Origin: Nitrospirota bacterium
GTDB taxonomy: Bacteria; Nitrospirota; Nitrospiria; Nitrospirales; UBA8639
Direction of reading: 5' to 3'
Assembly: GCA_003695915.1 (NCBI GenBank)
Contig: RFGF01000003.1
Span: 53,660-117,659, forward strand
DNA length: 64,000 bases
Shown here: piece by piece, positions 17,770 to 26,312 of the stretch
Layout: the number at the start of each line of letters is the position of its first letter
How positions within the stretch are numbered: position 1 is the stretch's first letter
Translations under genes and position numbers: made by a program
The notes under the pieces: generated by a model
The model's database searches: none
Told to the model about the DNA's origin: nothing
What the model saw: only the letters and a program-made list of their open reading frames with translations

Positions 17770-19661
17770 ATCGTTTCCTCTCTGGTCAAAGTCCGAACCA
17801 AGGGAGCGCCCGCCAACTGCGTCGAGGTTTCTTCTTCGGAAATCCGTTGATCCCAACGGCTGAGCCAAAACATCGCAAAAACCGAAGCCCAAAAGACGAT
17901 CATATTGAAGGTCACCATTTTAGCAGCGAATTCCAACGAAGGGGTAAACGCCCAGGGCGAGAGATCCGGCAACAATTCATTGACATGCCATTCCAATCGA
18001 CCAGCCGATCGAATATACCCCATCAATCCCATCACCCAAGAAAACGTGGCCGCCACTCCGAATAACGCGATCATCCCCCGCATCGAGATCCGCCCCCAAT
18101 GAATCGGCCCTCTCACTTCGGCCCCCCGAAGCATCAACCGGTTGATCATGAGGCTTCCGATGACCACGGTCGCTGTCGTAAGCCCTTGAGGGACTGACAA
18201 CCCGACCCGCACATTGGCCGGAATATAAAACCCGTAAATGGCCAACCAGATGATGTTGGCAATGCCCGTCACGAAAATCGTGCCGATCGCAATATTGCCG
18301 ACTCGAGCCCACGAAACGATGATGCGACGATTCGCGCGTCGATACAACACATAATTCAGCGCTGTGAGACAGATCATCACATTGATCGCCCCGTTCTTCG
18401 CGGACATGACACCGAATTGCCCGATCACCGGATGCTGCGCCGCACCCATGGCCTTCATCTCGCTCGGGGTCATCGCAATCGTATGAGGGGTAAACCACAC
18501 GAAAAAACAGGCCATTAAGGCGAACACGATCGCCTTGAAATAGGGCTGAAATCGCTCTCCCCCCGTAATCCGTTCCATGCTCTGCCACAGATAATAATTG
18601 ATGCCCAAAAACAGAACGCCGACCGTGATGGCTTGCACCACAAACAGCCAAGACAACAATCCCCCCATCATGGTCACCCCCATCTGCTGCCGAAACTCGA
18701 ATACTTCGCGCATGAGCCAATAGCCGGCTATGGGCATCGGCAGGAGGGCACAGACCACGACTACGATAAAGACGAACCCGACCCAGTCATAATACGCCCG
18801 CTCCCGTTCGGACTTCGCCGTGAAAAAGCGATACGCAGCGTACGCGACCACTACCGCCCCGCCTGACATAATATCCGCCAAAAACCGATGAGCATTCAGC
18901 GGATTCCAAAGCGGAGAATGCAAGAGATGCCAGATATTTCCAAGATAGCGTCCTTCCGCATCCACACCAGCCGGAGCCATCATGAACGACGCCCACGCAT
19001 TGGCCAGGAGCAGCAATAACACTCCCATCGCATTGGCCCCAACACCCAACGCTAAATGGATCCACTTTGTGGCTGCCGAGGCGAACCGATCCCACGTGTA
19101 ATAATACAGAATAAGCAGCAGCGACTCGCCTACAAACACGGCTGCATACAGCGGCATCATGCTTTTGAACGTTCCGCCCATATACCGCATGAATCCGGGA
19201 TACAGTGCAATGAAACACCCGAGCATCACCGCTCCCAGCACAGCCGTCATCGAAAGGGAGACCAAGGCGACCCGCAGAATGTCGCGTGCCAATCCGTCAT
19301 ATTTTCTCGCCGCCTCAGGATGCGAGCGCCTGACACCGATCCATTCGAGCAACACGCTGAACAATGGAAGCGCCAGAACGAAGCCGCCAAAATACGTATG
19401 CTGTTGCGTGACGAACCACACCAGTACGCGGTTGTCGACAAAGGGAATTCTGGCGTACTCAGCAGGAACGGAACGAGCCGAGGGTCCTAGCGGCGTGCCG
19501 TCCGTGCGATAATAGATGTCCTCCGAGTCTTCCACGACCAGCACGTCTGCTTCAGCGGGATCGAGCGACAAGGCCGTGCCCATCCCAAGAAGCTGAATGC
19601 CCGCAACCAAAGCAAGGCACCAACCGAGACCGTGCGCTGCCTGTCTTCGCTTGTGTTTCAT
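17766..19661 (-). CDS. Cytochrome bd-like terminal oxidase subunit 1 (long CydA-like protein, copy 2)
   Basis: 631 residues, about 14 helices after an N-terminal signal region, clearly paralogous to the oxidase at 12051. Shared landmarks are QQHTYFGGFVLALPLF, ANAWASFMMAPAGVD, NPLNAHRFLAD, WFTPHTIAMTPSEMKAMG, AQHPVIGQFGVMSAKNG and a C-terminal W-H-V-N-E-L-L block. As in copy 1 there is no CydB, and helices beyond the classical nine are present. Its ATG overlaps the previous stop (ATGA), and its own stop overlaps the DUF3047 start, making a coupled trio. Whether both copies reduce O2 or one has another role is open. Confidence 0.88.
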   Translation of the reverse strand: MKHKRRQAAHGLGWCLALVAGIQLLGMGTALSLDPAEADVLVVEDSEDIYYRTDGTPLGPSARSVPAEYARIPFVDNRVLVWFVTQQHTYFGGFVLALPLFSVLLEWIGVRRSHPEAARKYDGLARDILRVALVSLSMTAVLGAVMLGCFIALYPGFMRYMGGTFKSMMPLYAAVFVGESLLLILYYYTWDRFASAATKWIHLALGVGANAMGVLLLLLANAWASFMMAPAGVDAEGRYLGNIWHLLHSPLWNPLNAHRFLADIMSGGAVVVAYAAYRFFTAKSERERAYYDWVGFVFIVVVVCALLPMPIAGYWLMREVFEFRQQMGVTMMGGLLSWLFVVQAITVGVLFLGINYYLWQSMERITGGERFQPYFKAIVFALMACFFVWFTPHTIAMTPSEMKAMGAAQHPVIGQFGVMSAKNGAINVMICLTALNYVLYRRANRRIIVSWARVGNIAIGTIFVTGIANIIWLAIYGFYIPANVRVGLSVPQGLTTATVVIGSLMINRLMLRGAEVRGPIHWGRISMRGMIALFGVAATFSWVMGLMGYIRSAGRLEWHVNELLPDLSPWAFTPSLEFAAKMVTFNMIVFWASVFAMFWLSRWDQRISEEETSTQLAGAPLVRTLTREETI

Positions 19662-20746
19662 CGCGAAAACCTACTGTCTCCACCGAAAAGCGTCGACCAC
19701 GAACGCATGCGTACGGATCCTGTTGTCGCTCGCGTCTTTTCCAAAATCCCCATGACGAAGGGACATTGTCGAACGCTTTCCTCGATTCCTCGCTCAGCCT
19801 GAACCTCAAACAGTGTTCTCCGACCGAGAAAGACGCTATACCCTACGAGCAGCATCGCGGTGATGACGGCCATTGCAATGCGAATCGGCAAGGCAACGAC
19901 ATGCACCCGAAGCACATATCCTACGAGCCCAACCAATACCAAATAGTAGGTAACAGCAAACGTGAAACACGGCCATATCCAAAATCGAATCCCTCGCCAC
20001 CAGCCTGTGTTCCTCACACCGGTCCACCAATCGCCCCTTCGGCTCTCTCCGGCAAAAAAGCCGATATATCCTAAGCTGGCCACCAGGACACTCGTGACGA
20101 GCACATGTGCCCATTCCGATTGACTTCCTTTCCCGAGGACCAACCAAACTAAAGCAGCAGCCCCTCCACCGACCAAGGCAGCCATGCCCACCCATCGTCT
20201 CAACAGCATCGGCTCGATTCGCAGCCATTGACGAAACGCTCGGCCGCTGGGAAACGTGTGAATCGCGATCCCTTGGTGGGCTGCTCGACGAATACAGCCG
20301 ATTTCAAAGGCATCCCGCGTCACCGACGTACACGCAATAATCATGGCCATCATAGCCGGTCCATCTGGATGCACGAAAAAGTCATAATTCACAAAGACCT
20401 TCAAGAGGGCAAGCACCAACAAGGAGAGCTGTATGCCATAGGCCAAGCCGATCCATCCCACGATCCATCCGAGCTCCGCATGTTGACCATTTCGCAACGC
20501 CGACACCATCGACACCTCTCGTCCCATGCTATACGCCCAGATAGCTGCCAACGCCGAGACGGTGCCGCTCCATGCCAGCAGCACGAAGGGTTCCGATAAG
20601 GAGACAACATGTCCGAGAATCCGATAAAGAAGAAACGCTGCCAGGCCAGGCACCACCATGATCCATCGTTTCCGCCGACGAACGGAGTCATCGGTGACTA
20701 ATCGATGCAACTGGGGAAGCACGCGCAGGGTCAGGCGATGCAACAT
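19658..20746 (-). CDS. Polytopic membrane protein, unknown family
   Basis: About 362 residues with roughly eight hydrophobic helices and a soluble C-terminal tail of about 45 residues. Noticeable segments are GWIVGWIGLAYGIQLSLLVLAL, a cytosolic-looking CIRRAAHQGIAIHTFPSG and WIWPCFTFAVTYYLVL. I do not recognise the family. The ATG at 20746 is used; a TTG further up would overlap the PCP_red gene. Translational overlap with bd-like oxidase 2 downstream points to a membrane partner of that oxidase. Confidence 0.7.
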   Translation of the reverse strand: MLHRLTLRVLPQLHRLVTDDSVRRRKRWIMVVPGLAAFLLYRILGHVVSLSEPFVLLAWSGTVSALAAIWAYSMGREVSMVSALRNGQHAELGWIVGWIGLAYGIQLSLLVLALLKVFVNYDFFVHPDGPAMMAMIIACTSVTRDAFEIGCIRRAAHQGIAIHTFPSGRAFRQWLRIEPMLLRRWVGMAALVGGGAAALVWLVLGKGSQSEWAHVLVTSVLVASLGYIGFFAGESRRGDWWTGVRNTGWWRGIRFWIWPCFTFAVTYYLVLVGLVGYVLRVHVVALPIRIAMAVITAMLLVGYSVFLGRRTLFEVQAERGIEESVRQCPFVMGILEKTRATTGSVRMRSWSTLFGGDSRFSR

Positions 20747-20777
20747 GATCGAAAAAGGAATGCTCGAAGATATCGTT

Positions 20778-21293
20778 TTAAAAGACGTGTTGCTGGTCTC
20801 CAGCAATAATCGGTTTGGCTCCGAGTCCGAAATATCGAGCCTTGATTTCTTCCATCAGAGAGACCGTGACTTCTGAAAGCCCTCGATCGAGTGCCGCGCG
20901 CTCCAGTTCAAGCTTGGCCATTGCTCGCACGGCTTGCGGTACGTTGTTTAAGCGCCGTTCAGCTTCCGGCGTCCACACGACCGTCCCACGAGACCGGGCC
21001 TCTCCCCACAGCGCCCAGGTCACAAGATGACGTCCAATGGTTCGAGCATAGGCTTCCACATCCTCTCGGACGAGAGGGGCCACATACGGCGGAAGCCTCT
21101 CCAGCTCGTAACGAGCTTCATCCGACCAGACAAAGGGAGAGACAAGGCAGGAAAGCTCTTCGGCCGTACCTTCTATCCCGATACGCAGATGACAGGGCTC
21201 ACAGGCCACTTGGCTCCACAACAGGGAAGTCTCCGTTTCTTGTATCTCGTCGATCGTCAGAATCGAGCCACAATGGCATTGGATGGTCGCCAT
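20778..21293 (-). CDS. PCP_red-domain protein with N-terminal cysteine pairs
   Basis: 171 residues. The N-terminus has C-x-C (QCHCG) and C-x-x-C (CEPCH), consistent with a small metal-binding ribbon. Two helical modules of the PCP_red type follow: VWSDEARYELERLPPYVAPLVRED and VVWTPEAERRLNNVPQAV followed by LSEVTVSLMEEIKAR. This domain is best known from the C-terminus of the light-independent protochlorophyllide reductase B subunit, but it also occurs alone in non-phototrophs, where its role is unknown. It lies 4 bp after the previous gene and shares its operon. No other chlorophyll genes are present. Confidence 0.75.
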   Translation of the reverse strand: MATIQCHCGSILTIDEIQETETSLLWSQVACEPCHLRIGIEGTAEELSCLVSPFVWSDEARYELERLPPYVAPLVREDVEAYARTIGRHLVTWALWGEARSRGTVVWTPEAERRLNNVPQAVRAMAKLELERAALDRGLSEVTVSLMEEIKARYFGLGAKPIIAGDQQHVF

Positions 21294-21297
21294 CTCT

Positions 21298-22014
21298 CTA
21301 ACCGATTTTTCCGGGGTATAAAATATACAGCATGACGTAGGTCACGCTTCCCGTTACAAACAAGATGCAATACACCACCATCGTAAACCGACCGAGCACG
21401 CGATGCCGTTGAGCGCCGTTCGGCCAAATCCGTTGAATCGCCATTTCGATCATCATCACCACGGCAACCAAGATCCACAATCCGGTCCAAACCGCTACTT
21501 TTCCCATGCCAAAACGATCGTTGATCCACAAGACTCCCAAGTAGATCGCGATCAGTCCTGCCAAAACTCCCAAGATGGCCAGCATCTTCTTCCAGGGCGT
21601 TTGTAGCGTGATCTCTTGAAGAATGCGTTGTCCTCTCACAAATGTCTGAGCTCGAAACCCTAAAATAATCATATAGATGGCCATGACGAGCCCGATCACG
21701 ACCAGCAGAATATGCATAGTCAGAAGCGGGACGAACACGTTATCGTACAACTCTTGGGGCCCGCCAAATCCTTCTTTCCCTTCGAATGCCAACACTCCCA
21801 ATTGACGAAAGAGATAATAGCTCACGAAGAACGAGAGCATGGCGACCATTCCGCCCAACATTAACCAATGATGGCCGTCGGCTCTTCCTCGTCGCGCCTG
21901 CACCCAACCCACGATAAACAACACCGTAAAGAGCGTGGCCATCGTCTGACTGATATCGGCACCCAGTGTGGCATGGGTTCCCACGAATCCTGGTTGCCTG
22001 AGCCATTCAGCCAT
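21298..22014 (-). CDS. DUF420-like membrane protein
   Basis: 238 residues, about six helices, with DUF420-like layout: QTMATLFTVLFIVGWVQARRG, H-H-W-L-M-L-G-G-M-V-A-M-L-S-F, then MHILLVVIGLVMAIYM and a final HRVLGRFTMVVYCILFVTGS. Several His residues are conserved at helix ends in this family, which often accompanies cytochrome oxidase genes and may take part in heme or copper assembly (inference). It overlaps the methyltransferase stop by 8 bp and precedes PCP_red by 4 bp. Confidence 0.7.
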   Translation of the reverse strand: MAEWLRQPGFVGTHATLGADISQTMATLFTVLFIVGWVQARRGRADGHHWLMLGGMVAMLSFFVSYYLFRQLGVLAFEGKEGFGGPQELYDNVFVPLLTMHILLVVIGLVMAIYMIILGFRAQTFVRGQRILQEITLQTPWKKMLAILGVLAGLIAIYLGVLWINDRFGMGKVAVWTGLWILVAVVMMIEMAIQRIWPNGAQRHRVLGRFTMVVYCILFVTGSVTYVMLYILYPGKIG

Positions 22015-23014
22015 ATTTCGGATGTTCTCCTTTTAGACGTTTTGTCCCTTGCACCACAGCACAGGTCTCCAACTCGACGACCGATTGAAACCCTGCCTCT
22101 TCCATCCACTGCTTGACTTCTCGGGCAGTGTAGCATTGGCCATGCTCCGTATTCACCATGATGTGCACAGCAAACGCCGTCGTCCAAGCCGGGCTCGTTC
22201 CCGAGGTATCCAAAAACCGATCCTTAATGACCAGCCGTCCGCCATCGACCAAATGATAGTGAACCTTTCGGATCAGTGCCAGGTTTTGAGCGGCATTCTG
22301 GTAATGCAGAATATCCGACATCAGCGCGATATCGTACATGCCATCGAACGAGTCCGCATGGAAATCCCCTGGCTGTAAAGCAATGCGATCCGTCAAGCCG
22401 GCCTCTTCGACCATCCGTTTGGTGACCGTGAGCGTCTTCGGCAAATCGAAGACCGTCGCCGTCAAATTCGGGTATTCTCGGCAAAAAGCGATCGCATTGG
22501 TTCCCGCGCCACCGCCGACATCGAGCAATCGCTTAGCTCCGTGCAATTCCAAACGCCGAGCCAGCTCGGGACCGCTTTCCCGTCCAATGCGATGCAAGAC
22601 TGCCAAGACATTGGCGGCCATGTCCGGATCCGTTTCAAAAACATGTCGTCTGACCGGCGATCGTCCCGTCCGGATCGTCTCTTCCAACTGCCCCCAATTG
22701 TTCCATTCTGCATCGTGCAAGAGGAGAAGATGGCCGACATATTCGGAGCTCGATCGATCCAAATACGTTCGCGCAACGCGGGTATTGCTGAAGCAATCGT
22801 TCTCTTTGACCAAAATGCGCATCGCGACCAACGCATTCAAGAGAAAAGCTAATCGACGCCCATCGAGCTGCAGTTGCCTAGCGATCTCGGAAGCCGGCAA
22901 AGCCGAGTCGTGCAAGGCGGAAAAGACATCTAATTTGACGGCGGTCAAGAGAATTTTGGTCTCCCAGTAATAGCCCAACTGGAAGATATCAGCGAGAGAA
23001 CGTTCACGTGGCAC
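22007..23014 (-). CDS. SAM-dependent O-methyltransferase family protein (CrtF/hydroxyneurosporene-methyltransferase-like)
   Basis: 335 residues with the two-part layout of this family. A winged-helix dimerisation domain (LGYYWETKILLTAVKLDVFSAL...) is followed by a Rossmann domain with SAM motif I LLDVGGGAGTNAIAF, the acidic VFDLP loop, ALMSDILHYQ and DGGRLVIKDRFLD. The GTG at 23014 lies 6 nt after GAGG. Relatives methylate small aromatic or isoprenoid hydroxyl groups. As first gene of the oxidase block it might modify a quinone or a heme, but the substrate is unknown. Confidence 0.85.
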   Translation of the reverse strand: MPRERSLADIFQLGYYWETKILLTAVKLDVFSALHDSALPASEIARQLQLDGRRLAFLLNALVAMRILVKENDCFSNTRVARTYLDRSSSEYVGHLLLLHDAEWNNWGQLEETIRTGRSPVRRHVFETDPDMAANVLAVLHRIGRESGPELARRLELHGAKRLLDVGGGAGTNAIAFCREYPNLTATVFDLPKTLTVTKRMVEEAGLTDRIALQPGDFHADSFDGMYDIALMSDILHYQNAAQNLALIRKVHYHLVDGGRLVIKDRFLDTSGTSPAWTTAFAVHIMVNTEHGQCYTAREVKQWMEEAGFQSVVELETCAVVQGTKRLKGEHPKYG

Positions 23015-23126
23015 ACATGGCCTCGCTCACAGAAAGAGACAAAACGAATGCAAGGAAATCGTGCTTGCGGAAAGGATCTTAGCGAGCTAAAACCGTGCAA
23101 CGCAAGGGAACGCCTTTGGAATCCTT

Positions 23127-23161
23127 GCAAAAGAAAGGCGGCTGCCCTCTGGACAGCCGCC
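23127..23161 (-). terminator. Rho-independent terminator after the cupredoxin gene at 23200
   Basis: A GC-rich hairpin (GGCGGCTGTCC with GGCAGCCGCC on the minus strand, 4-nt loop) followed by TTTCTTTT. It lies 39 bp past the stop at 23200 and separates that gene from the methyltransferase. Confidence 0.9.
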
Positions 23162-23199
23162 TCGCCGTGAATCCCACTCGATGCAACCGAGAAGCTTAC

Positions 23200-24000
23200 T
23201 TATTTAATCTCGAAGTTCACTTCGACGGTAGCGCCATCCTTGACGTCGACGGTTTTTTCCAGCTTCCCGGCGACTGGATGCCAGGCCAAGATTTTGTGCT
23301 TGCCGGCCGGCACATCCTTCAACTCGAAGGAGCCATCATCGTTCACTTTGACGAAATAGGGGTTCGTGACCGGTAAATACCACCCCTGCATGAATTCATG
23401 CTGGTCGCACTGAAGCCGCATGACCCCACCCTTGCGGGACATTTTGAGCTTCACTTTCTTCAAGAGGGAATCGCCTTTTTTGGCTAAACCGATATTGAAC
23501 TCCGTCGCCGATCGTGCACCCAACACATCGAACGCATGCGGATTGTGAAGCACGCCTTCTTTGGATTTAGGATCGTTGGGATCGGCATCCTGATTTTCCA
23601 CATAAAAGTAGCCCTTGCTCACCGCTACCCCTGTATAAGGCAAAAACTCGCAAAGCTTGGCGATGACTTTTTGAGCAGGCTTTTTCCCCTTTTGAAACTG
23701 GCTCATCCATTTCTTATCTGTGATATCCCGCACGGCGACGATCGCGTTTTTCAGTCCATTTCCGGGACCGAGCTCGACTTCTTTCAACAATCGAATTTCG
23801 CCATCTGGGCTTTTATTAGGATTTTGTTTGCAAAAATCAGGGTTAGGAAACTTTTTAAAGGCGAATTCCTTCGGAGGTGGAACCTTTCCACTGAAGGTGA
23901 CTTTGCCTTTGATCGTCCCGCCCGCTTGAGCGAGAGCCGGGAGAGCTAGCAAGGCACCCCCGATGAACAGAGATAACACATAGGTTTGACGTTTGTTCAT
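23200..24000 (-). CDS. Secreted cupredoxin-like protein with carboxypeptidase-regulatory-like domain (paralogue 1)
   Basis: About 266 residues with a clear signal peptide (MNKRQTYVLSLFIGGALLALPALAQA). A first beta domain opens GGTIKGKVTFSGKVPPPKEF. A plastocyanin-type copper site can be read from HNPHAFDV (His ligand) and CDQHEFMQGW (Cys-x-x-His-x-x-Met). The end, KVNDDGSFELKDVPAGKHKILAWHP, is the standard carboxypeptidase-D regulatory fold. Two longer relatives are at 28427 and 29405. AGGAGG lies 7 nt before the ATG. It has its own promoter candidate (24135-24164) and terminator, so it is a single-gene unit, perhaps strongly expressed. Confidence 0.82.
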   Translation of the reverse strand: MNKRQTYVLSLFIGGALLALPALAQAGGTIKGKVTFSGKVPPPKEFAFKKFPNPDFCKQNPNKSPDGEIRLLKEVELGPGNGLKNAIVAVRDITDKKWMSQFQKGKKPAQKVIAKLCEFLPYTGVAVSKGYFYVENQDADPNDPKSKEGVLHNPHAFDVLGARSATEFNIGLAKKGDSLLKKVKLKMSRKGGVMRLQCDQHEFMQGWYLPVTNPYFVKVNDDGSFELKDVPAGKHKILAWHPVAGKLEKTVDVKDGATVEVNFEIK

Positions 24001-24134
24001 AAATCTTCCTCCTAATTTGAGATTAAACGACCTGTATGACCTTGCGAGGGGGGAAACTATTGTGGGCCCGACCACCCGGCTAGAACAATCTGTTGTCCCC
24101 ACGATGGGCTGTATATTTCTCTCGATCATTTTGG

Positions 24135-24164
24135 GTTATATCAAGACATTTTTAGAGGTGTCAA
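24135..24164 (-). promoter_or_regulatory. Sigma70-type promoter for the cupredoxin gene
   Basis: On the minus strand TTGACA (24159-24164), an 18-bp spacer and TATAAC (24135-24140) match the housekeeping consensus. Transcription would start about 127 bp before the ATG at 24000. Confidence 0.55.
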
Positions 24165-24233
24165 GATAATGTCTTAGGCAAAATATGCTTTTCTTGAACA
24201 AATAGATGTCGGCCTGCAATGTAGTCTTTTCAT

Positions 24234-24265
24234 TTTAAGACGACTAGCCTTTAAGACGACTAGCC
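24234..24265. repeat. 16-bp perfect tandem duplication
   Basis: TTTAAGACGACTAGCC occurs twice head to tail in the intergenic region between the DUF255 gene and the cupredoxin promoter. It resembles slippage duplications elsewhere in this window (35656, 43884, 50043). Confidence 0.9.
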
Positions 24266-24284
24266 AAATCGCCGGTTTTTTCGG

Positions 24285-26219
24285 TCATGGCTTGAGTTCG
24301 GGCAACGCAGGTGAAGAGGCAAGAGATGCAACCTCATGAACCGCCTTGTGTAGCTCCTGAGGCTGGGACAAGGGAGGCGAGCAGACTCGATCCGTACACA
24401 CATAAGCCCGAGGAGACTCGAGTCGGGGAAACGAGACACGCCCGACTTCCAGACTCTCGCGCTCAGGATCCAGAAGCTGTACGATCTTCCCGGGAAAATA
24501 GACTCGATGAGCCGCGCGGAATAAGCGAGTGGTCATGGGATGGAGACGATCCCCAACGACGACAATATGCACCGGATAATGGAGAAACCGATGCGTGGCT
24601 AACGCGGTATATGCGACCGGATGGGGTCGTGAATCTCCTAACACAAAGCGGAGCGTTCGATCGGCCAGGTCCCGGTACTGTGCCTGCTCGGTCACATAAT
24701 AGAGGTCGCAGAAGAGCAAGACAGCCTGGAGATTGAGACGAAGCGGTTTTTCTGGAATTCGCAACAACCCGCGGCCCTCGACCGTGCCTCCATGATCGTA
24801 GAAGCCTCCGACTTCACGATCCTCGAAGCGCGAAACCAAGTCCGTGACCAGTCGCTCCGCTCGGGTCAGATATCGGCCTTCATCGGTCGCCAAGTAGGCT
24901 GCGAGCAGGGCATCCGCAAACCATACTTGATCGCTCAGAAAGCTCATCTCTTGAGCGTGTTCACCGAAGAGCGCATGAACCATGCCTCGGTTAGGCCGGT
25001 ACCCATGATCGTACACATGGTCGAGCGTTCGCAAGGCAACGGTTTTCGCCTCGTCATCGTCGAGCACATGGAACGCATAAAACAAGCTTTTTGCCATCTG
25101 CCCATTCCAGCCGACGTATATCGTTCGATCGACCGAGGGGATTCCGATTGCGCGGCGTTGCCGATCATCAAGGGCAAAATAGTCGTCTCCTTGAATCACA
25201 CGGGGCTTTGGACCGCGAATCCGGACATCTGAATCCTGGCTGGCATAAAATCCGCCACGCTCCCGATCGGCGAGAAACCGGAACACATAGGAGAGAATTC
25301 CTTCGGCGACCGTTTTGTATCGTATCGATTTCGTGGCCTGATAGGCTTCCAAGTAATTCCACAAATTGGCTGCCTGAATAGCGAGTATCTTCTCATAATG
25401 CGGCTTCGTCCAATCGCGTTCTTCGGCATACCGATAAAACCCGCCCCAGACTGGATCGACAAGCTTTTGCTGCTGATCGAGCGTCAATACAGCCATGCGA
25501 AGCATATCGGGATCTTGTCGATCGTGTGCGAGGAGAAACGCCAAGGTAATCGCTTCGGGCTCGAAAAATTTAGGTTTGTCTCGAAACCCGCCATAGATCG
25601 GATCGAACAATCTAGACATGATCATCATCGATTGCAGGATCACGCTCGGCTCGATCGCGCCATCCCGAATGGCCGTCGACGCCCGGTTCGTCTGCGCCTG
25701 AGCCCAGATCTCGGCAGCATGTTGGTGAAGCTCATCCCGATGTTCGCGATAGACCCGATCCAGCTCCTGGAGCACATCGAGCAATTCAGCAGGCTGCAAC
25801 GCATTCGCCTCAAACAGGACTTCTCCCGTCGGCAATAAGATGCTCGTCGTGGGCCAGCCCCCAGATCGATAGCGGAGATCGATGTCCGGGCGCTGATCCG
25901 AATCCACGCGAATGGGAACAAAGCGTTCGGTAATCAGCCGGATCACCGCAGGATCGGCGTAGGTCGTTTCCTCCATCACATGACAGGCATGACACCACAC
26001 CGTCATAAGATCCAAAAGAATGAGTTTGTCTTCCCGTTGAGCTCGCTCAAATGCCTGGTCACTCCAGGCAAGCCATTGAATCTCGGCCTGCATCTCCTTC
26101 AGGCCGTCCACAGATTCGCCGAGCGCCACTCCGACAGGCACAATCAAGGCCAGCATTCCCACAATCCAGCGACCGAGCCACATCGCATGCGTCCTCTGGT
26201 TGTTCTGATGGGAACTCAT
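24285..26219 (-). CDS. DUF255 / YyaL-type protein: thioredoxin fold plus alpha-barrel domain
   Basis: About 644 residues. A membrane anchor or signal (MWLGRWIVGMLALIVPVGVAL) is followed by a thioredoxin-like domain with LLDLMTVWCHACHVMEETTY (C-x-x-C) and GGWPTTSILLPTGEVL (cis-Pro region). A long alpha-helical barrel domain then resembles N-acyl-glucosamine epimerase folds (GGFRDKPKFFEPEAI, GGFYASQDSD, YVGWNGQMAKSL). This is the SSP411/YyaL family layout; its biochemical role is unsettled. The extra signal suggests periplasmic action, perhaps disulfide or metal-site maintenance of nearby secreted copper proteins. The ATG at 26219 follows GAGG; other in-frame ATGs exist at 26261 and 26183. Confidence 0.85.
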   Translation of the reverse strand: MSSHQNNQRTHAMWLGRWIVGMLALIVPVGVALGESVDGLKEMQAEIQWLAWSDQAFERAQREDKLILLDLMTVWCHACHVMEETTYADPAVIRLITERFVPIRVDSDQRPDIDLRYRSGGWPTTSILLPTGEVLFEANALQPAELLDVLQELDRVYREHRDELHQHAAEIWAQAQTNRASTAIRDGAIEPSVILQSMMIMSRLFDPIYGGFRDKPKFFEPEAITLAFLLAHDRQDPDMLRMAVLTLDQQQKLVDPVWGGFYRYAEERDWTKPHYEKILAIQAANLWNYLEAYQATKSIRYKTVAEGILSYVFRFLADRERGGFYASQDSDVRIRGPKPRVIQGDDYFALDDRQRRAIGIPSVDRTIYVGWNGQMAKSLFYAFHVLDDDEAKTVALRTLDHVYDHGYRPNRGMVHALFGEHAQEMSFLSDQVWFADALLAAYLATDEGRYLTRAERLVTDLVSRFEDREVGGFYDHGGTVEGRGLLRIPEKPLRLNLQAVLLFCDLYYVTEQAQYRDLADRTLRFVLGDSRPHPVAYTALATHRFLHYPVHIVVVGDRLHPMTTRLFRAAHRVYFPGKIVQLLDPERESLEVGRVSFPRLESPRAYVCTDRVCSPPLSQPQELHKAVHEVASLASSPALPELKP

Positions 26220-26312
26220 GGTCATCCTCGCAGCTTGACCGGCTCGCTCCAAAAAGCTCATGCTCGTTTCATTGTAAGTCGGGAGAATCTCGCTCCGAAA
26301 GTGTAGTCGAGT

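Noticed and set aside
24234..24265. Repeat units considered as a CRISPR or repeat array
   Set aside because: Only two copies, no spacers and no cas genes; the other doublets in the window differ in sequence.
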